Of a DNA stretch of 64,000 nucleotides, positions 42,686 through 51,450 are shown in pieces. This stretch comes from Rufibacter psychrotolerans. GTDB lineage: Bacteria; Bacteroidota; Bacteroidia; Cytophagales; Hymenobacteraceae. The notes under the pieces were generated by a model. That model was not told where the DNA came from. It was given only the letters and a program-made list of their open reading frames with translations, and made no database searches. The first letter of the stretch is position 1. Each line of letters starts with the position of its first letter. The stretch is taken from the NCBI RefSeq assembly GCF_016924645.1, contig NZ_JAFFJV010000011.1, positions 186,001 through 250,000 on the forward strand, written 5' to 3'. Both the position numbers and the translations under genes were made by a program.

Positions 42686-43641
42686 ACGTGTACGAGCGCC
42701 TGGCAGAGCACCGGTGGTACCGGAAACTGATTGTCTTCCTGAAGCGGCTGCGCTTTGGCGAGGGCCAGGTATCGGTGTACCATGTGCTCAAGGTCATGCT
42801 GGATGAGCTGAAAATGGACTCGCTCACCAAGCGGTCCTCGTACATGGCCTTCAACTTCACGCTGGCCATTTTCCCGTCCATCATCTTTTTGTTCACACTC
42901 ATTCCGTACATTCCGGTGGGCCACCTGGACCAGGACATTCTCACGCTCCTGAGCGACGTGATGCCACCCGAGATCTACACTGCCGCGGTTGATACTATTG
43001 AGGATATTGTGAACAAACCCCGGGGCGGCTTGTTGTCGTTCGGTTTTCTCTTCGCGCTGGTGCTGTCTACCAACGGCATCATGAGCCTCATGGACGCCTT
43101 TGACAAGAAGTACAAGACGTTCCGCCGCCGCACCTACCTGCGCAAGCGCATCATTGCTACGCTGCTCACCGTTGCCCTGGCCCTTATTCTGTTCCTGGCC
43201 ATCGGAGCCATTTTCTTCGGTACCTACATCCTGGATGCCCTGGTGTTCTATGAGATTGTGACCGAGTCATTCACCTACGGGCTCATCGTGTCGGTGAAGT
43301 ATGTGGCGGTGGTGTTGCTGTTCTTCCTGGCCACCTCCATGATTTACTACTACGTGCCGGCCGTGCATGACAAGTGGCCGTTTGTGAGCGCGGGGTCGGT
43401 GGTGGCCACGGTGCTCATCTTTCTGGTTTCCTGGCTGTTTTCGCTGTATCTGGGCAAATTTGACTCGTACAACAAGTTCTACGGCTCCATTGGCGCCCTC
43501 ATTGGTCTGATGGTGTGGCTGGACTTTGTGTGCATGATCCTGATTGTGGGGTTTGAGGTGAACATCAGCATTGATGCCCTTACCAAGCGCCTGGAGAAGG
43601 GCAAAGGGGACCTGGCCCCTAAAAAAGGCCGAAAGATTTAG
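42682..43641 (+). CDS. YihY/virulence factor BrkB family membrane protein
   Basis: 319 residues with about six membrane helices (FNFTLAIFPSIIFLFTLIPYIPV; LLSFGFLFALVLSTNGIMSLM; IIATLLTVALALILFLAIGAIFFGTYIL; LIVSVKYVAVVLLFFLATSMIYYYVP; FVSAGSVVATVLIFLVSWLFSLYL; IGALIGLMVWLDFVCMILIVGFEV). The NGIMSLMDAFDKKYKTFRRRTYLRKR stretch and GSIGALIGLMVWLD are typical of the family. The function is still uncertain (proposed phospholipid transport/flippase roles in proteobacteria). Translationally coupled to the thioesterase. The C-terminus is basic and cytoplasmic. Confidence 0.93.
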   Translation: MNVYERLAEHRWYRKLIVFLKRLRFGEGQVSVYHVLKVMLDELKMDSLTKRSSYMAFNFTLAIFPSIIFLFTLIPYIPVGHLDQDILTLLSDVMPPEIYTAAVDTIEDIVNKPRGGLLSFGFLFALVLSTNGIMSLMDAFDKKYKTFRRRTYLRKRIIATLLTVALALILFLAIGAIFFGTYILDALVFYEIVTESFTYGLIVSVKYVAVVLLFFLATSMIYYYVPAVHDKWPFVSAGSVVATVLIFLVSWLFSLYLGKFDSYNKFYGSIGALIGLMVWLDFVCMILIVGFEVNISIDALTKRLEKGKGDLAPKKGRKI

Positions 43642-43677
43642 AAAAAACTCACGGATGTTTCTTGTTGAGAATCACCT

Positions 43678-43713
43678 GTTTTGGGGTTGTTTTTGCTTTT
43701 TCGGCACAAAAAT
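43678..43713. repeat. 36-nt palindromic element, copy 21 (degenerate)
   Basis: GTTTTGGGGTTG to CGGCACAAAAAT; the inner arm has lost pairing (TTTT/TTTT). Between the YihY gene and tRNA-Ser. Confidence 0.4.
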
Positions 43714-43736
43714 GTGCAGAAATTTACGGCACCCCT

Positions 43737-43768
43737 CTTGACAGGTACCGTTTCATCCCTTACTTTTG
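43737..43768 (+). promoter_or_regulatory. tRNA-Ser promoter
   Basis: CTTG at 43737, 20 nt spacer, TACTTTTG at 43761-43768. It fits the Bacteroidota TTTG/TAnnTTTG pattern and lies 10 nt before the mature tRNA 5' end. Confidence 0.65.
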
Positions 43769-43778
43769 TATCACATTT

Positions 43779-43863
43779 AGAGAGATGGCAGAGTGGTCGA
43801 TTGCGGCGGTCTTGAAAACCGTTGACCTTTGCGGGTCCGGGGGTTCGAATCCCTCTCTCTCTG
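43779..43863 (+). tRNA. tRNA-Ser (anticodon UGA)
   Basis: 85 nt with a long variable arm, as in class II tRNAs. Acceptor stem AGAGAGA/TCTCTCT; anticodon loop CTTGAAA (43811-43817) with TGA at 43813-43815; T arm GGGGG-TTCGAAT-CCCTC; discriminator G at 43863. CCA is not encoded. It is closely followed by a terminator and lies at the left edge of the polysaccharide utilisation region. Confidence 0.97.
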
Positions 43864-43874
43864 CGAGTAAATAG

Positions 43875-43909
43875 AAAAAGCCCTGTAGCGAAAGTTGCAG
43901 GGCTTTTTT
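43875..43909 (+). terminator. tRNA terminator
   Basis: AAAAAGCCCTG pairs with CAGGGCTTTTT around a 12-nt loop, 11 nt after the tRNA. Confidence 0.92.
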
Positions 43910-44089
43910 GTTTTTGGTTCGGGCATATATCGGATACTATTAGGTGCGAATCTAATTCCAGTTCCTCTTTGCATGAGCTTAACACAAGCTCATGGCTAGG
44001 CAGTTTTAGATCTATGAAGCAAATAATAGGTCTTATTTGACATCATTGATGTTCAACTCCCTCTTTGTCCACACATAATACTATAGAAG

Positions 44090-44122
44090 GCCTGCAAGAC
44101 ATAGCCTTACAGGCTTTTTCTT
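44090..44122 (+). terminator. Orphan terminator-like hairpin
   Basis: GCCTGCAAG pairs with CTTACAGGC (one mismatch), followed by TTTTTCTT. No gene lies directly upstream. Confidence 0.65.
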
Positions 44123-44614
44123 ATAGCGTACCCTCATGCTTACTAGTTCTGCATACTCGCGGAAGTTCTTCAGTTACATATACTGATGTTAAGGTGCGTA
44201 ATTTTCTGAGCATCTTCCCTTTTCACGCAACATAGGGAGATGCCCCGATAGTCTGTATCTAATAGTGGGGGTTTATTAACCCAATAGAAACGTACTGAAT
44301 AAGACCTGGTAGACCGGTTATCAGCAGGCTATGTATGGTTGGCCACGCTAATGCAGAAAGGGCAGGAGGTGTAATCCCAACCAAAATTGGGCCTGGCCAA
44401 GCTTGCTGCATACATATATGAATGAGGAGCCCATTCCACTTATACACCTTGGCACCGGCTATACTCGGCATGATCAAGATATACCTGACCCGGGTGAACC
44501 AGTCGGGGCCCTGCCAAGCTAAACTGACGGCAAAGAAGCAGGCAGAAGTTGCCTTAAGGGCCGAACAGCAGAACAATGGGGCAAAACATAACTTTTGCTT
44601 TGAGTTTGGACGTT

Positions 44615-44641
44615 TGTTAATATACTATAATTATCGGCTAA
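44615..44641 (+). promoter_or_regulatory. 27-bp locus motif, copy A
   Basis: TGTTAATATACTATAA then TTATCGGCTAA. It shares 21 of 27 bases with copy C (57327). It lies 255 nt before the start of the first arabinofuranosidase gene. Confidence 0.6.
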
Positions 44642-44896
44642 AATAAGCGTATAGAAACCTAAGGGTTCTTGATAGCTTTATAAAAATTATCAACCACTGC
44701 GTTCCCCATTAAAAATGCAGTGGTTACCAGAAACTTATTCCTTTCTTTTTGTATGGTGTTATGCGGCTCTCAGTAGGGTTAAACCGCAATGGCACTAACC
44801 CTTAGGTGAGTAGGGGTAGTCATAAAGATGCTAGTTCAAAGCCTTTTTATCTTTTTCCCTTCTCTCCGTGTTTGGTTTAAAAAACATGATTTATCT

Positions 44897-47800
44897 ATGA
44901 GAATGTACAAAGTACTCATGCGCATTTCCCTGTTCGTCTCTGTCTTGAGCCAGGGAGTTTGCACCGCGCAGGCCCAGAATGGAGACCAGATATTAGATGG
45001 TATTGGTGAAACGGGTATGATTGCCCGCTATGTGTTCAACGGAGATATCAAAGACTGGTCCCGGAATAATTTACACGGCAAGATTCAGGGTGCAGAGGCA
45101 GCATTTGTCAATGATAACCGCTTTGGCAAGGTCTTGTCGCTTTCTGGTGACAAAAATTCTTTTGTTGTCCTCCCAGGTGAAGCCTTGACAGACCTGGAAT
45201 CCCTCAGTATCTCTGGTTGGCTATTCTTGCGTTCCACGGAGCTGGGCCAACGTTTTTTCGATTTCGGAAAAGATGCCAGCAAACATTTCTATGCGGCTCC
45301 TGTTGGCACAAATGCCCAGAAAGGCTTCCAGGCGTTGATTACCGCAGAAAAAGGCAATAAGAAAGGAGCGGTTTCTCCGGCCATTGAAGCCAATAAGTGG
45401 GTGCATCTTGCCATTGTGATAGACATTCCTTCCAAATCTATGGTCACCTATGCCGATGGCAAACCAGTGGGCGAATCAAAGGACATCCCACGGGAGTTGA
45501 CCGAGGTATTTGGCCAGCAAGCAGGAGAAAAAAAGCTTTATATCGGTAAATCAATACTGCCGGGAGATCCCAACCTGAATGCCCTGGTACATGATTTCCG
45601 GATTTACCGCATTCCCCTGAGCGGTAGACAGGTGGCTACCATCTATCACAATGCCCGGCGCGGCCGCGGCCTCAATGAAGGGCTGGTAAATACCACGGGT
45701 AAGAAAGTGGAAGACGACCTGCCTAGCTTCCCCCCCACTGAGGCAAGGCTCTATAACAAGTATCTGGTTCAGGTATCTGATGTAGAGGTAGAAACAGAAG
45801 TAGGAGATTTGCCCAGATTGCCTAGCCACGTGCAAGGAACTTACAACAGCGAAATGCAGGGGAAAGGTCCCAAAGTACGGGTACTTTGGCCTGCCCCTAA
45901 TGACAACAGCCCCGTTCTTCAGCCCGGCCGCTACACCATTACAGGTCGGGTTGCCGGTACAAATTTTCAGCCGAAGGCAGTTGTCACGGTCAAAGCGTCA
46001 AACAAGACTACCAAGCCAGAGTTAAAGCTGGCCGCCTTTGAGTTAGGCAAGGTTTCCCTCAAGAACGATGCGCAGGGCCAGAAAACCCAGTTTGTTGAGA
46101 ACCGCGACAAGTTTATCAACACCTTAGCTAAAACCGAACCTAACTCCTTTCTCTATATGTTCCGCCATGCTTTTGGCCAGAAACAACCGGAGGGGGCAAA
46201 GCCACTAGGTGTTTGGGACAGCCAGGAAACAAAATTAAGGGGACATGCCACCGGCCATTACCTCACGGCAATCGCCCAGGCCTATGCCGGCACAGGGTAT
46301 GACAAGGCCCTTCAGGCTAATTTCTCCAAAAAAATGGAGGACATGGTAAACACCCTCTATGAGTTATCCTTACTATCCGGCCAGCCGAAAGAAGCAGGAG
46401 GTCCACATGTGTCTGACCCATCAGCGGTGCCGCACGGCCCGGGCAAAACCACGTTTGATTCAGACCTGAGTGACGCGGGCATCCGCACCGATTATTGGAA
46501 CTGGGGAGTGGGGTACATCAGCGCCTATCCGCCGGACCAGTTTATCATGCTGGAAAACGGAGCCAAGTACGGCGGACAGAAGAACCAGGTCTGGGCACCG
46601 TATTATACCCTGCACAAGATACTGGCCGGCTTGATGGATGTGTACGAAGTGAGCGGCAATAAAAAAGCCCTTACCGTCGCCTCTGGCATGGGAGATTGGG
46701 TGCACGCCCGCCTGACCAAAGTACCTACGGATACGCTCATCAAAATGTGGAACACCTACATTGCCGGTGAGTTTGGCGGCATGAATGAGGCCATGGCCCG
46801 TATGTATCGCCTCACCGGCAAACCCAACCACCTGAAAACAGCGCAATTATTTGACAATATCAGAGTGTTCTTCGGTGACCCGGCCCACTCACACGGCTTG
46901 GCCAAGAACGTAGATCTTTTCCGCGGGCTGCATGCCAACCAGCACATACCACAAGTTGTCGGGAGTATAGAGACGTACCGGGCCACCAATAATCCGGAGT
47001 ATTACAAAATAGCTGATAACTTCTGGTATAAGATGGTTAATGATTACATGTACAGCATTGGCGGAGTGGCCGGTGCCCGTAATCCCAACAATGCAGAGTG
47101 TTTTGTTGCCCAACCGGGAACCCTGTATGAAAACGGCTTCGCGGCCGGAGGGCAGAACGAAACCTGCGCCACGTACAATCTGCTTAAATTGACCAGTGAC
47201 CTATTTCTTTTTGACCAGCGCGCAGAGTTCATGGACTACTACGAGCGTGCCTTGTACAACCATATTCTGGCTTCTGTGGCGGAGAACAGCCCCGCCAATA
47301 CCTATCACGTACCGCTCAGACCTGGGTCTATCAAGCAATTTGGCAACCCTAACATGACCGGCTTTACGTGTTGCAACGGTACTGCCATAGAGAGCAGCAC
47401 CAAACTGCAGAACTCCATCTACTTCAAAAGCAAGGATAACCAGGCGCTTTATGTCAACCTCTTTGTGCCTTCTACCCTGGAATGGACAGAACGCAAAGTA
47501 ACCGTAGAGCAGACCACCAACTTTCCAAAAGAAGACCATACCCGCCTGACCATAAAGGGCAGCGGAAAATTTGATGTCAATGTGCGGGTGCCAGGCTGGG
47601 CTACCAAGGGGTTCTTTGTGAAGATCAACGGCAAAGAGCAAAAGCTGGAAGCCACCCCGGGCAGTTACGTGAAACTAAGCCGCAAATGGAAGAACGGCGA
47701 TGTGGTTGAGTTGAGAATGCCTTTCCAATTCCACCTGGACCCGGTAATGGACCAGCCCAACATTGCCAGTCTGTTTTACGGACCAATCCTGCTGGCCGCG

Positions 47801-47977
47801 CAGGAGCCCGAAGCAAGGAAAGAATGGCGCAAGGTAACCCTGGATGCCGCAGACTTGGGCAAGTCCATCAAAGGTGATCCTCAGCAATTACAATTCACCA
47901 TTGATGATGTGGTGTTCAAACCCTTCTATGATACATACGGGCGTCATTCTGTTTACCTGGATGTTACATTGAAATAG
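44897..47977 (+). CDS. Beta-L-arabinofuranosidase-domain protein with LamG and Ig-like modules
   Basis: 1026 residues from the ATG at 44897 (MRMYKVLMRISLFVSVLSQGV...AQAQ, a good signal peptide); the longer frame starts 23 codons earlier and spoils it. Residues about 45-250 are a LamG/concanavalin-like domain (MIARYVFNGDIKDWSRNNLHG). An Ig-like domain lies at about 300-370 (PGRYTITGRVAGTNFQPKAVVTVKAS). From about 395 comes the GH127/GH146-type alpha/alpha-barrel with LRGHATGHYLTAIAQAY, MWNTYIAGEFGGMNE, GGQNETCATYNLLKL and GFTCCNGTAIES. By alignment with HypBA1, Glu755, Cys757, Cys825 and Cys826 form the zinc-cysteine site whose Cys is the nucleophile. It should remove terminal beta-L-arabinofuranose; its modules suggest attachment to a polymer. 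Confidence 0.9.
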   Translation: MRMYKVLMRISLFVSVLSQGVCTAQAQNGDQILDGIGETGMIARYVFNGDIKDWSRNNLHGKIQGAEAAFVNDNRFGKVLSLSGDKNSFVVLPGEALTDLESLSISGWLFLRSTELGQRFFDFGKDASKHFYAAPVGTNAQKGFQALITAEKGNKKGAVSPAIEANKWVHLAIVIDIPSKSMVTYADGKPVGESKDIPRELTEVFGQQAGEKKLYIGKSILPGDPNLNALVHDFRIYRIPLSGRQVATIYHNARRGRGLNEGLVNTTGKKVEDDLPSFPPTEARLYNKYLVQVSDVEVETEVGDLPRLPSHVQGTYNSEMQGKGPKVRVLWPAPNDNSPVLQPGRYTITGRVAGTNFQPKAVVTVKASNKTTKPELKLAAFELGKVSLKNDAQGQKTQFVENRDKFINTLAKTEPNSFLYMFRHAFGQKQPEGAKPLGVWDSQETKLRGHATGHYLTAIAQAYAGTGYDKALQANFSKKMEDMVNTLYELSLLSGQPKEAGGPHVSDPSAVPHGPGKTTFDSDLSDAGIRTDYWNWGVGYISAYPPDQFIMLENGAKYGGQKNQVWAPYYTLHKILAGLMDVYEVSGNKKALTVASGMGDWVHARLTKVPTDTLIKMWNTYIAGEFGGMNEAMARMYRLTGKPNHLKTAQLFDNIRVFFGDPAHSHGLAKNVDLFRGLHANQHIPQVVGSIETYRATNNPEYYKIADNFWYKMVNDYMYSIGGVAGARNPNNAECFVAQPGTLYENGFAAGGQNETCATYNLLKLTSDLFLFDQRAEFMDYYERALYNHILASVAENSPANTYHVPLRPGSIKQFGNPNMTGFTCCNGTAIESSTKLQNSIYFKSKDNQALYVNLFVPSTLEWTERKVTVEQTTNFPKEDHTRLTIKGSGKFDVNVRVPGWATKGFFVKINGKEQKLEATPGSYVKLSRKWKNGDVVELRMPFQFHLDPVMDQPNIASLFYGPILLAAQEPEARKEWRKVTLDAADLGKSIKGDPQQLQFTIDDVVFKPFYDTYGRHSVYLDVTLK

Positions 47978-47988
47978 GCCTAAAACGT

Positions 47989-48040
47989 CAATGCGAGTGG
48001 AGTCGTTGCTTACCACGGAGCGATAGCTCCATTCGCATTG
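47989..48040. repeat. CAATGCGA-type palindrome
   Basis: CAATGCGAGTGGAG and CTCCATTCGCATTG are complementary except at one base, spaced by 24 nt rich in CGTTGCTT and CGATAG. It recalls the dispersed TCATTGCGAG-type intergenic repeats of several bacteria. Directly 3' of the first arabinofuranosidase gene. Confidence 0.6.
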
Positions 48041-48051
48041 CGAGGCCTCCT

Positions 48052-48079
48052 GATGCCTTGAACTTGAGGCATCCTTTTT
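48052..48079 (+). terminator. Terminator-like hairpin
   Basis: GATGCCT pairs with AGGCATC around TGAACTTG, then CCTTTTT, after the first arabinofuranosidase gene. Confidence 0.7.
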
Positions 48080-48227
48080 AAGCTAATCTGCACACCCGGT
48101 TGCAGAAACAGCAGGCAGGTCCTTGCCATCACAGGCCGTGCCATGGCGGTTTGCAGGCTACAAGACCATCCGCCCTTACCTAATACCATTGTACCTACAC
48201 CTCCTACTAACTTCAAAACTATCGCCC

Positions 48228-50996
48228 ATGATGCTTTTTACAGATAGAACCATGGTATCCTTCAAAAAGCTGTTTATCCAAGCAATGCCAGGATGGTTGC
48301 TGCTATTCTTTCCCCTCCAACCTTTTGCCCAGTCTTGGAAGGATCTTGCCCAACGGCCAGCAACCCTGGGGGTAGAACAGGGTACTATTACCTTCCAAAC
48401 TCCTTCTTTCCAGGTTGCGTTGGTAAAGTCCTCTCAAACGGTGTCGGCCTTGCAACCTAAAGCAGAACCCACTTTTGATTTTACGCCAGGCGATAGATTG
48501 AACGTGCGCAGCAGCAACGGGATGTATCAATTGGGTGATTTGAATGTACGGCTCCGCCAGGGGCAGTCAGGTCAATGGAAATCTTTCTCTACCGCCACCC
48601 AACGCAAACCTGTACAGGCTCTGGCTACAAAGGGCGCTGTTCTGGCGGCCGCCGATCTGGCCAACACCCTGCCTGCCGATATACCACTTCAGGTAAAACG
48701 GTTTTGGCAGACAGAGCAAGGACAGCTGGTGCTTCGCTTTGAACTGACCAACCGAACAACTGAACCTGTGGAAATTGGGGCCTTGGGCATTCCCATGATC
48801 TTCAACAACATTCTGGAAGGAAAAAACCTGGTACAGGCGCATGCGCAGAACGTATTGTATGATCCTTACATTGGGCAAGATGCCGGCTATTTACAGGTAA
48901 CCCGCCTGCACGGAAAAGATTCTTCCCTGTTGGTGCTTCCGTACGGACAAACGCCTTTTGAGGCGTACAATCCCTTAAACGATGACCCCACTCCCAGGGG
49001 AATCACCTTTGAAGGCTTTTATGAATGGATGGTGCACAGCAAGGCCTTTGCAGAAAATGAATGGCAGAAAGCAGAACCCTGGAACCAACCAACTTCTATG
49101 GTCCTTAAACCGGGAGAAACCAAAAGCTACGGCGTTCGCTTTGTGCTGGCTGGTACCCCGGAAACCATTGAGAAGAAACTGCTGCAACACAACCGCCCTG
49201 TGGCCGTGGGCATTCCAGGGTATGTATTGCCACAGGACGTGAACGGCAAGCTGTTTATCAACCATAAGAGCAAAGTCCGGACCATGAAGATGGAACCGGA
49301 AGGCGCTTTGCTCATTAGCCCTGCGACAACGGCCAAAAACGGATGGAAGGCATATGCCATCAAAGGCAAAAAATGGGGAAGGGCAAGGCTTACCATTCAG
49401 TACGAAGATGGCTTGATGCAAACCATCCATTACAAAGTGGTGAAGCCGGAAAAAGAAACCGTAGCCGATTACGGAAATTTCTTAACCACTAAGCAGTGGT
49501 TTGAAAAGGAAGGCGACCGCTTTGGCCGAAGCCCTTCGGTGATCAGCTACGACAATGAGAAAAAGCAGCAGGTGCTGGAAGATAACAGAGTCTGGATAGC
49601 TGGTCTAAGTGATGAAGCAGGAGCCGGCAGTTGGCTGGGGGCCATCATGAAGCAATCTGTCCTGCCTAAAAAGGCAGAAATAGACAAACTCCAGCGCTTT
49701 GTAGATGAAACCCTGTGGGGCCGCATACAGCTAGCAGAGGGCCCCAATAAGTTTGGGGTTCGCAAAAGCCTGTTCTATTATGCGCCTGACTCCATGCCCG
49801 CTGGCACGTACAATATTCCCGCAAACCTGAAAGTGTGGTCTCTGTGGCCCAAGAAAGAAGCGTATTCTCTGGGACGTTCCTATAACTACCCCCACGTAGC
49901 CGCAGCGCATTGGGTACTCTACCGCTTGGCCCGTAACCACAAGGGGCTGGTCACTGCCCAATCCTGGAACTGGTACCTGAGTAACGCGTATGAAACGGCG
50001 ATGGCCATGGTGCGCCTGGCACCGCATTATGCAGAGTTCGGGCAAATGGAAGGAACCATCTTTTATATGGTTCTAAAAGATCTGAAAGCAGAGGGGATGA
50101 ACGAAATGGCCGGTACGCTGGAAGCAGCAATGAAAAAACGGGCCATTCACTGGGCTTCCCTCCCTTATCCTTTCGGAAGCGAAATGCCCTGGGATTCTAC
50201 CGGTCAGGAAGAGGTATATATCTGGTCACTCTTCTTTGGGTATGAGGAAAAAGCCGATGTCACGCTAAACGCCATCCTTGCCTACATGCCCACCGTGCCC
50301 CACTGGGCGTATAACGGCAACGCAAGGCGCTATTGGGACTTTCTATATGCGGGAGGTTTGCCCCGGGTGGAGCGCATGATCCATCATTATGGCTCAGGCC
50401 TGAACGCCATTCCGGTGTTGACAGAATACCGCCGGCAACCAGACAATTTCTATTTACTGCGGGTGGGTTATGGCGGCGTTCTGGGCACCCTCTCCAATAT
50501 TACCGAAGAAGGGTTTGCCCCCGCCGCATTTCACAGTTTTCCAGCCACGTTGCGCAACGACAGTTATTCCGGCGATTACGGTTCTGGCTTCTTTGGCTAC
50601 GCCGTGAACTCAGCTACTTATTTAGCGCAGCATCCCGACTTTGGATGGGTGGCTTTTGGTGGCAATGAAAGCGTGAAGAACCAATGGGTAGAAGTGCAGC
50701 CTACCACTGCTGGCAGATCGGCGGTATTTATTGCGCCTGCCGGTTTGTGGGTTTCCTTACAGGCGGGTAAGATGAATAAAATCTCTTTTCATCCCGCTTC
50801 GGGCCAGGTAAAAATAGCCCTTGCTCCAGCTGATGCTTTTACCCCCAAAGCCTTCCTAACCCTTGAGCAGCCAGGCAGGGGAAAAGCAGAAGCGCCGTAT
50901 GCGTTGAAAACAAAAGTGGCGATGCAGCGAGGTGGTTATGAAATTGACCTTTCCAACCAAGAGACGGAAGTGATTATTGCCCGGCTAAAAAAATGA
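48228..50996 (+). CDS. DUF5695-type secreted protein
   Basis: About 922 residues if it starts at ATG 48228; ATG 48252 (MVSFKKLFIQAMPGWLLLFFPLQPFAQ) gives the neatest signal peptide. Opens after the signal with SWKDLAQRPATLGVEQGTITFQTPSFQVALVKSSQTV, which I match to DUF5695 proteins of Bacteroidota carbohydrate loci. Residues about 100-300 look like beta-sandwich (LRFELTNRTTEPVEIGALGIP). Residues about 500-830 contain helical sequence typical of an alpha/alpha-barrel (YNYPHVAAAHWVLYRLARNHKGL, ETAMAMVRLAPHYAEFGQMEGTI, YAGGLPRVERMIHHYGSGLNAIPVL). I expect a glycoside hydrolase or polysaccharide lyase, but the activity is not known. It lies between two arabinofuranosidase sequences. Confidence 0.8.
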   Translation: MMLFTDRTMVSFKKLFIQAMPGWLLLFFPLQPFAQSWKDLAQRPATLGVEQGTITFQTPSFQVALVKSSQTVSALQPKAEPTFDFTPGDRLNVRSSNGMYQLGDLNVRLRQGQSGQWKSFSTATQRKPVQALATKGAVLAAADLANTLPADIPLQVKRFWQTEQGQLVLRFELTNRTTEPVEIGALGIPMIFNNILEGKNLVQAHAQNVLYDPYIGQDAGYLQVTRLHGKDSSLLVLPYGQTPFEAYNPLNDDPTPRGITFEGFYEWMVHSKAFAENEWQKAEPWNQPTSMVLKPGETKSYGVRFVLAGTPETIEKKLLQHNRPVAVGIPGYVLPQDVNGKLFINHKSKVRTMKMEPEGALLISPATTAKNGWKAYAIKGKKWGRARLTIQYEDGLMQTIHYKVVKPEKETVADYGNFLTTKQWFEKEGDRFGRSPSVISYDNEKKQQVLEDNRVWIAGLSDEAGAGSWLGAIMKQSVLPKKAEIDKLQRFVDETLWGRIQLAEGPNKFGVRKSLFYYAPDSMPAGTYNIPANLKVWSLWPKKEAYSLGRSYNYPHVAAAHWVLYRLARNHKGLVTAQSWNWYLSNAYETAMAMVRLAPHYAEFGQMEGTIFYMVLKDLKAEGMNEMAGTLEAAMKKRAIHWASLPYPFGSEMPWDSTGQEEVYIWSLFFGYEEKADVTLNAILAYMPTVPHWAYNGNARRYWDFLYAGGLPRVERMIHHYGSGLNAIPVLTEYRRQPDNFYLLRVGYGGVLGTLSNITEEGFAPAAFHSFPATLRNDSYSGDYGSGFFGYAVNSATYLAQHPDFGWVAFGGNESVKNQWVEVQPTTAGRSAVFIAPAGLWVSLQAGKMNKISFHPASGQVKIALAPADAFTPKAFLTLEQPGRGKAEAPYALKTKVAMQRGGYEIDLSNQETEVIIARLKK

Positions 50997-51019
50997 AACC
51001 CCATTAAAAAGTATCTCAA

Positions 51020-51450
51020 TCGGGGAGTGGAATGAAAACAAAGTAGCTAAGCCAGGTTTGTTCCGTGCTCCTGCAATCGAGGACAATCCCGGCTGACCAT
51101 CAAGGGGAGGAGAAGTACGATCATTAGGGGTGTGCATCGGGGATAATCAACGGCAAAGAACAACACCAGGCAGATCCTTTAGATCAAACAGCAATTGGGG
51201 AACGGCGATGTAGCCGAGTTGAACAAGCCCCTCCAATGACACCCGGCTAGGGTAATGGACCAACCCAATCTAGTCAGTTTTTTACGGACCGGTGTGATGG
51301 GCCGCCCAAGGACCCGAGACAAGGCAAGAAAGGCATGACGTGCCCTTTAATGCCGAAGATTTAGGACAGACCATCACTGTGGTACTTAGCAGCTACAATT
51401 CCCGGTTGAGGTGTGGTTTACAACCCTTACCACGTGACGTTCGGCGCCAT
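51020..51450 (+). pseudogene. Decayed C-terminal fragment of a GH127/146-type gene
   Basis: Not open in any frame, yet the DNA tracks the 3' part of the first arabinofuranosidase gene (about 47480-47950). Blocks in order: TGACCAT-AAGGG (LTIKG), ATCAACGGCAAAGA (INGKE), AACGGCGATGT-GAGTTGA (NGDVVEL), GTAATGGACCA-CCCAA (MDQPN), TTTTACGGACC (FYGP), GAAGATTTAGGACAG (DLG). It carries frameshifts, including a lost base before TTTACGG, an internal deletion of the GWATKGFF part and in-frame stops. The N-terminal three quarters are missing. I infer the remnant of a second copy, duplicated around the DUF5695 gene and then lost. Confidence 0.85.

Larger units (their letters stand above)
43910..44896. other. 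Gene-free DNA between tRNA-Ser and the arabinofuranosidase locus
   Basis: Almost 1 kb without a believable gene. It contains a hairpin CATGAGCTT/AAGCTCATG (43972-43994), a terminator-like hairpin (44090-44122) with no gene before it, short frames of no recognised family on both strands (44259-44646), and the first copy of the 27-bp locus motif (44615). The orphan terminator and broken frames look like the remains of lost genes. Confidence 0.5.

Noticed and set aside
43638..43985. Minus-strand 115-codon frame across the tRNA
   Set aside because: It runs through tRNA-Ser and its terminator; its translation is the complement of the tRNA.
44259..44646. Short frames on both strands in the gap after tRNA-Ser
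   Set aside because: No recognisable protein sequence, start context or partner; kept only as possible debris.
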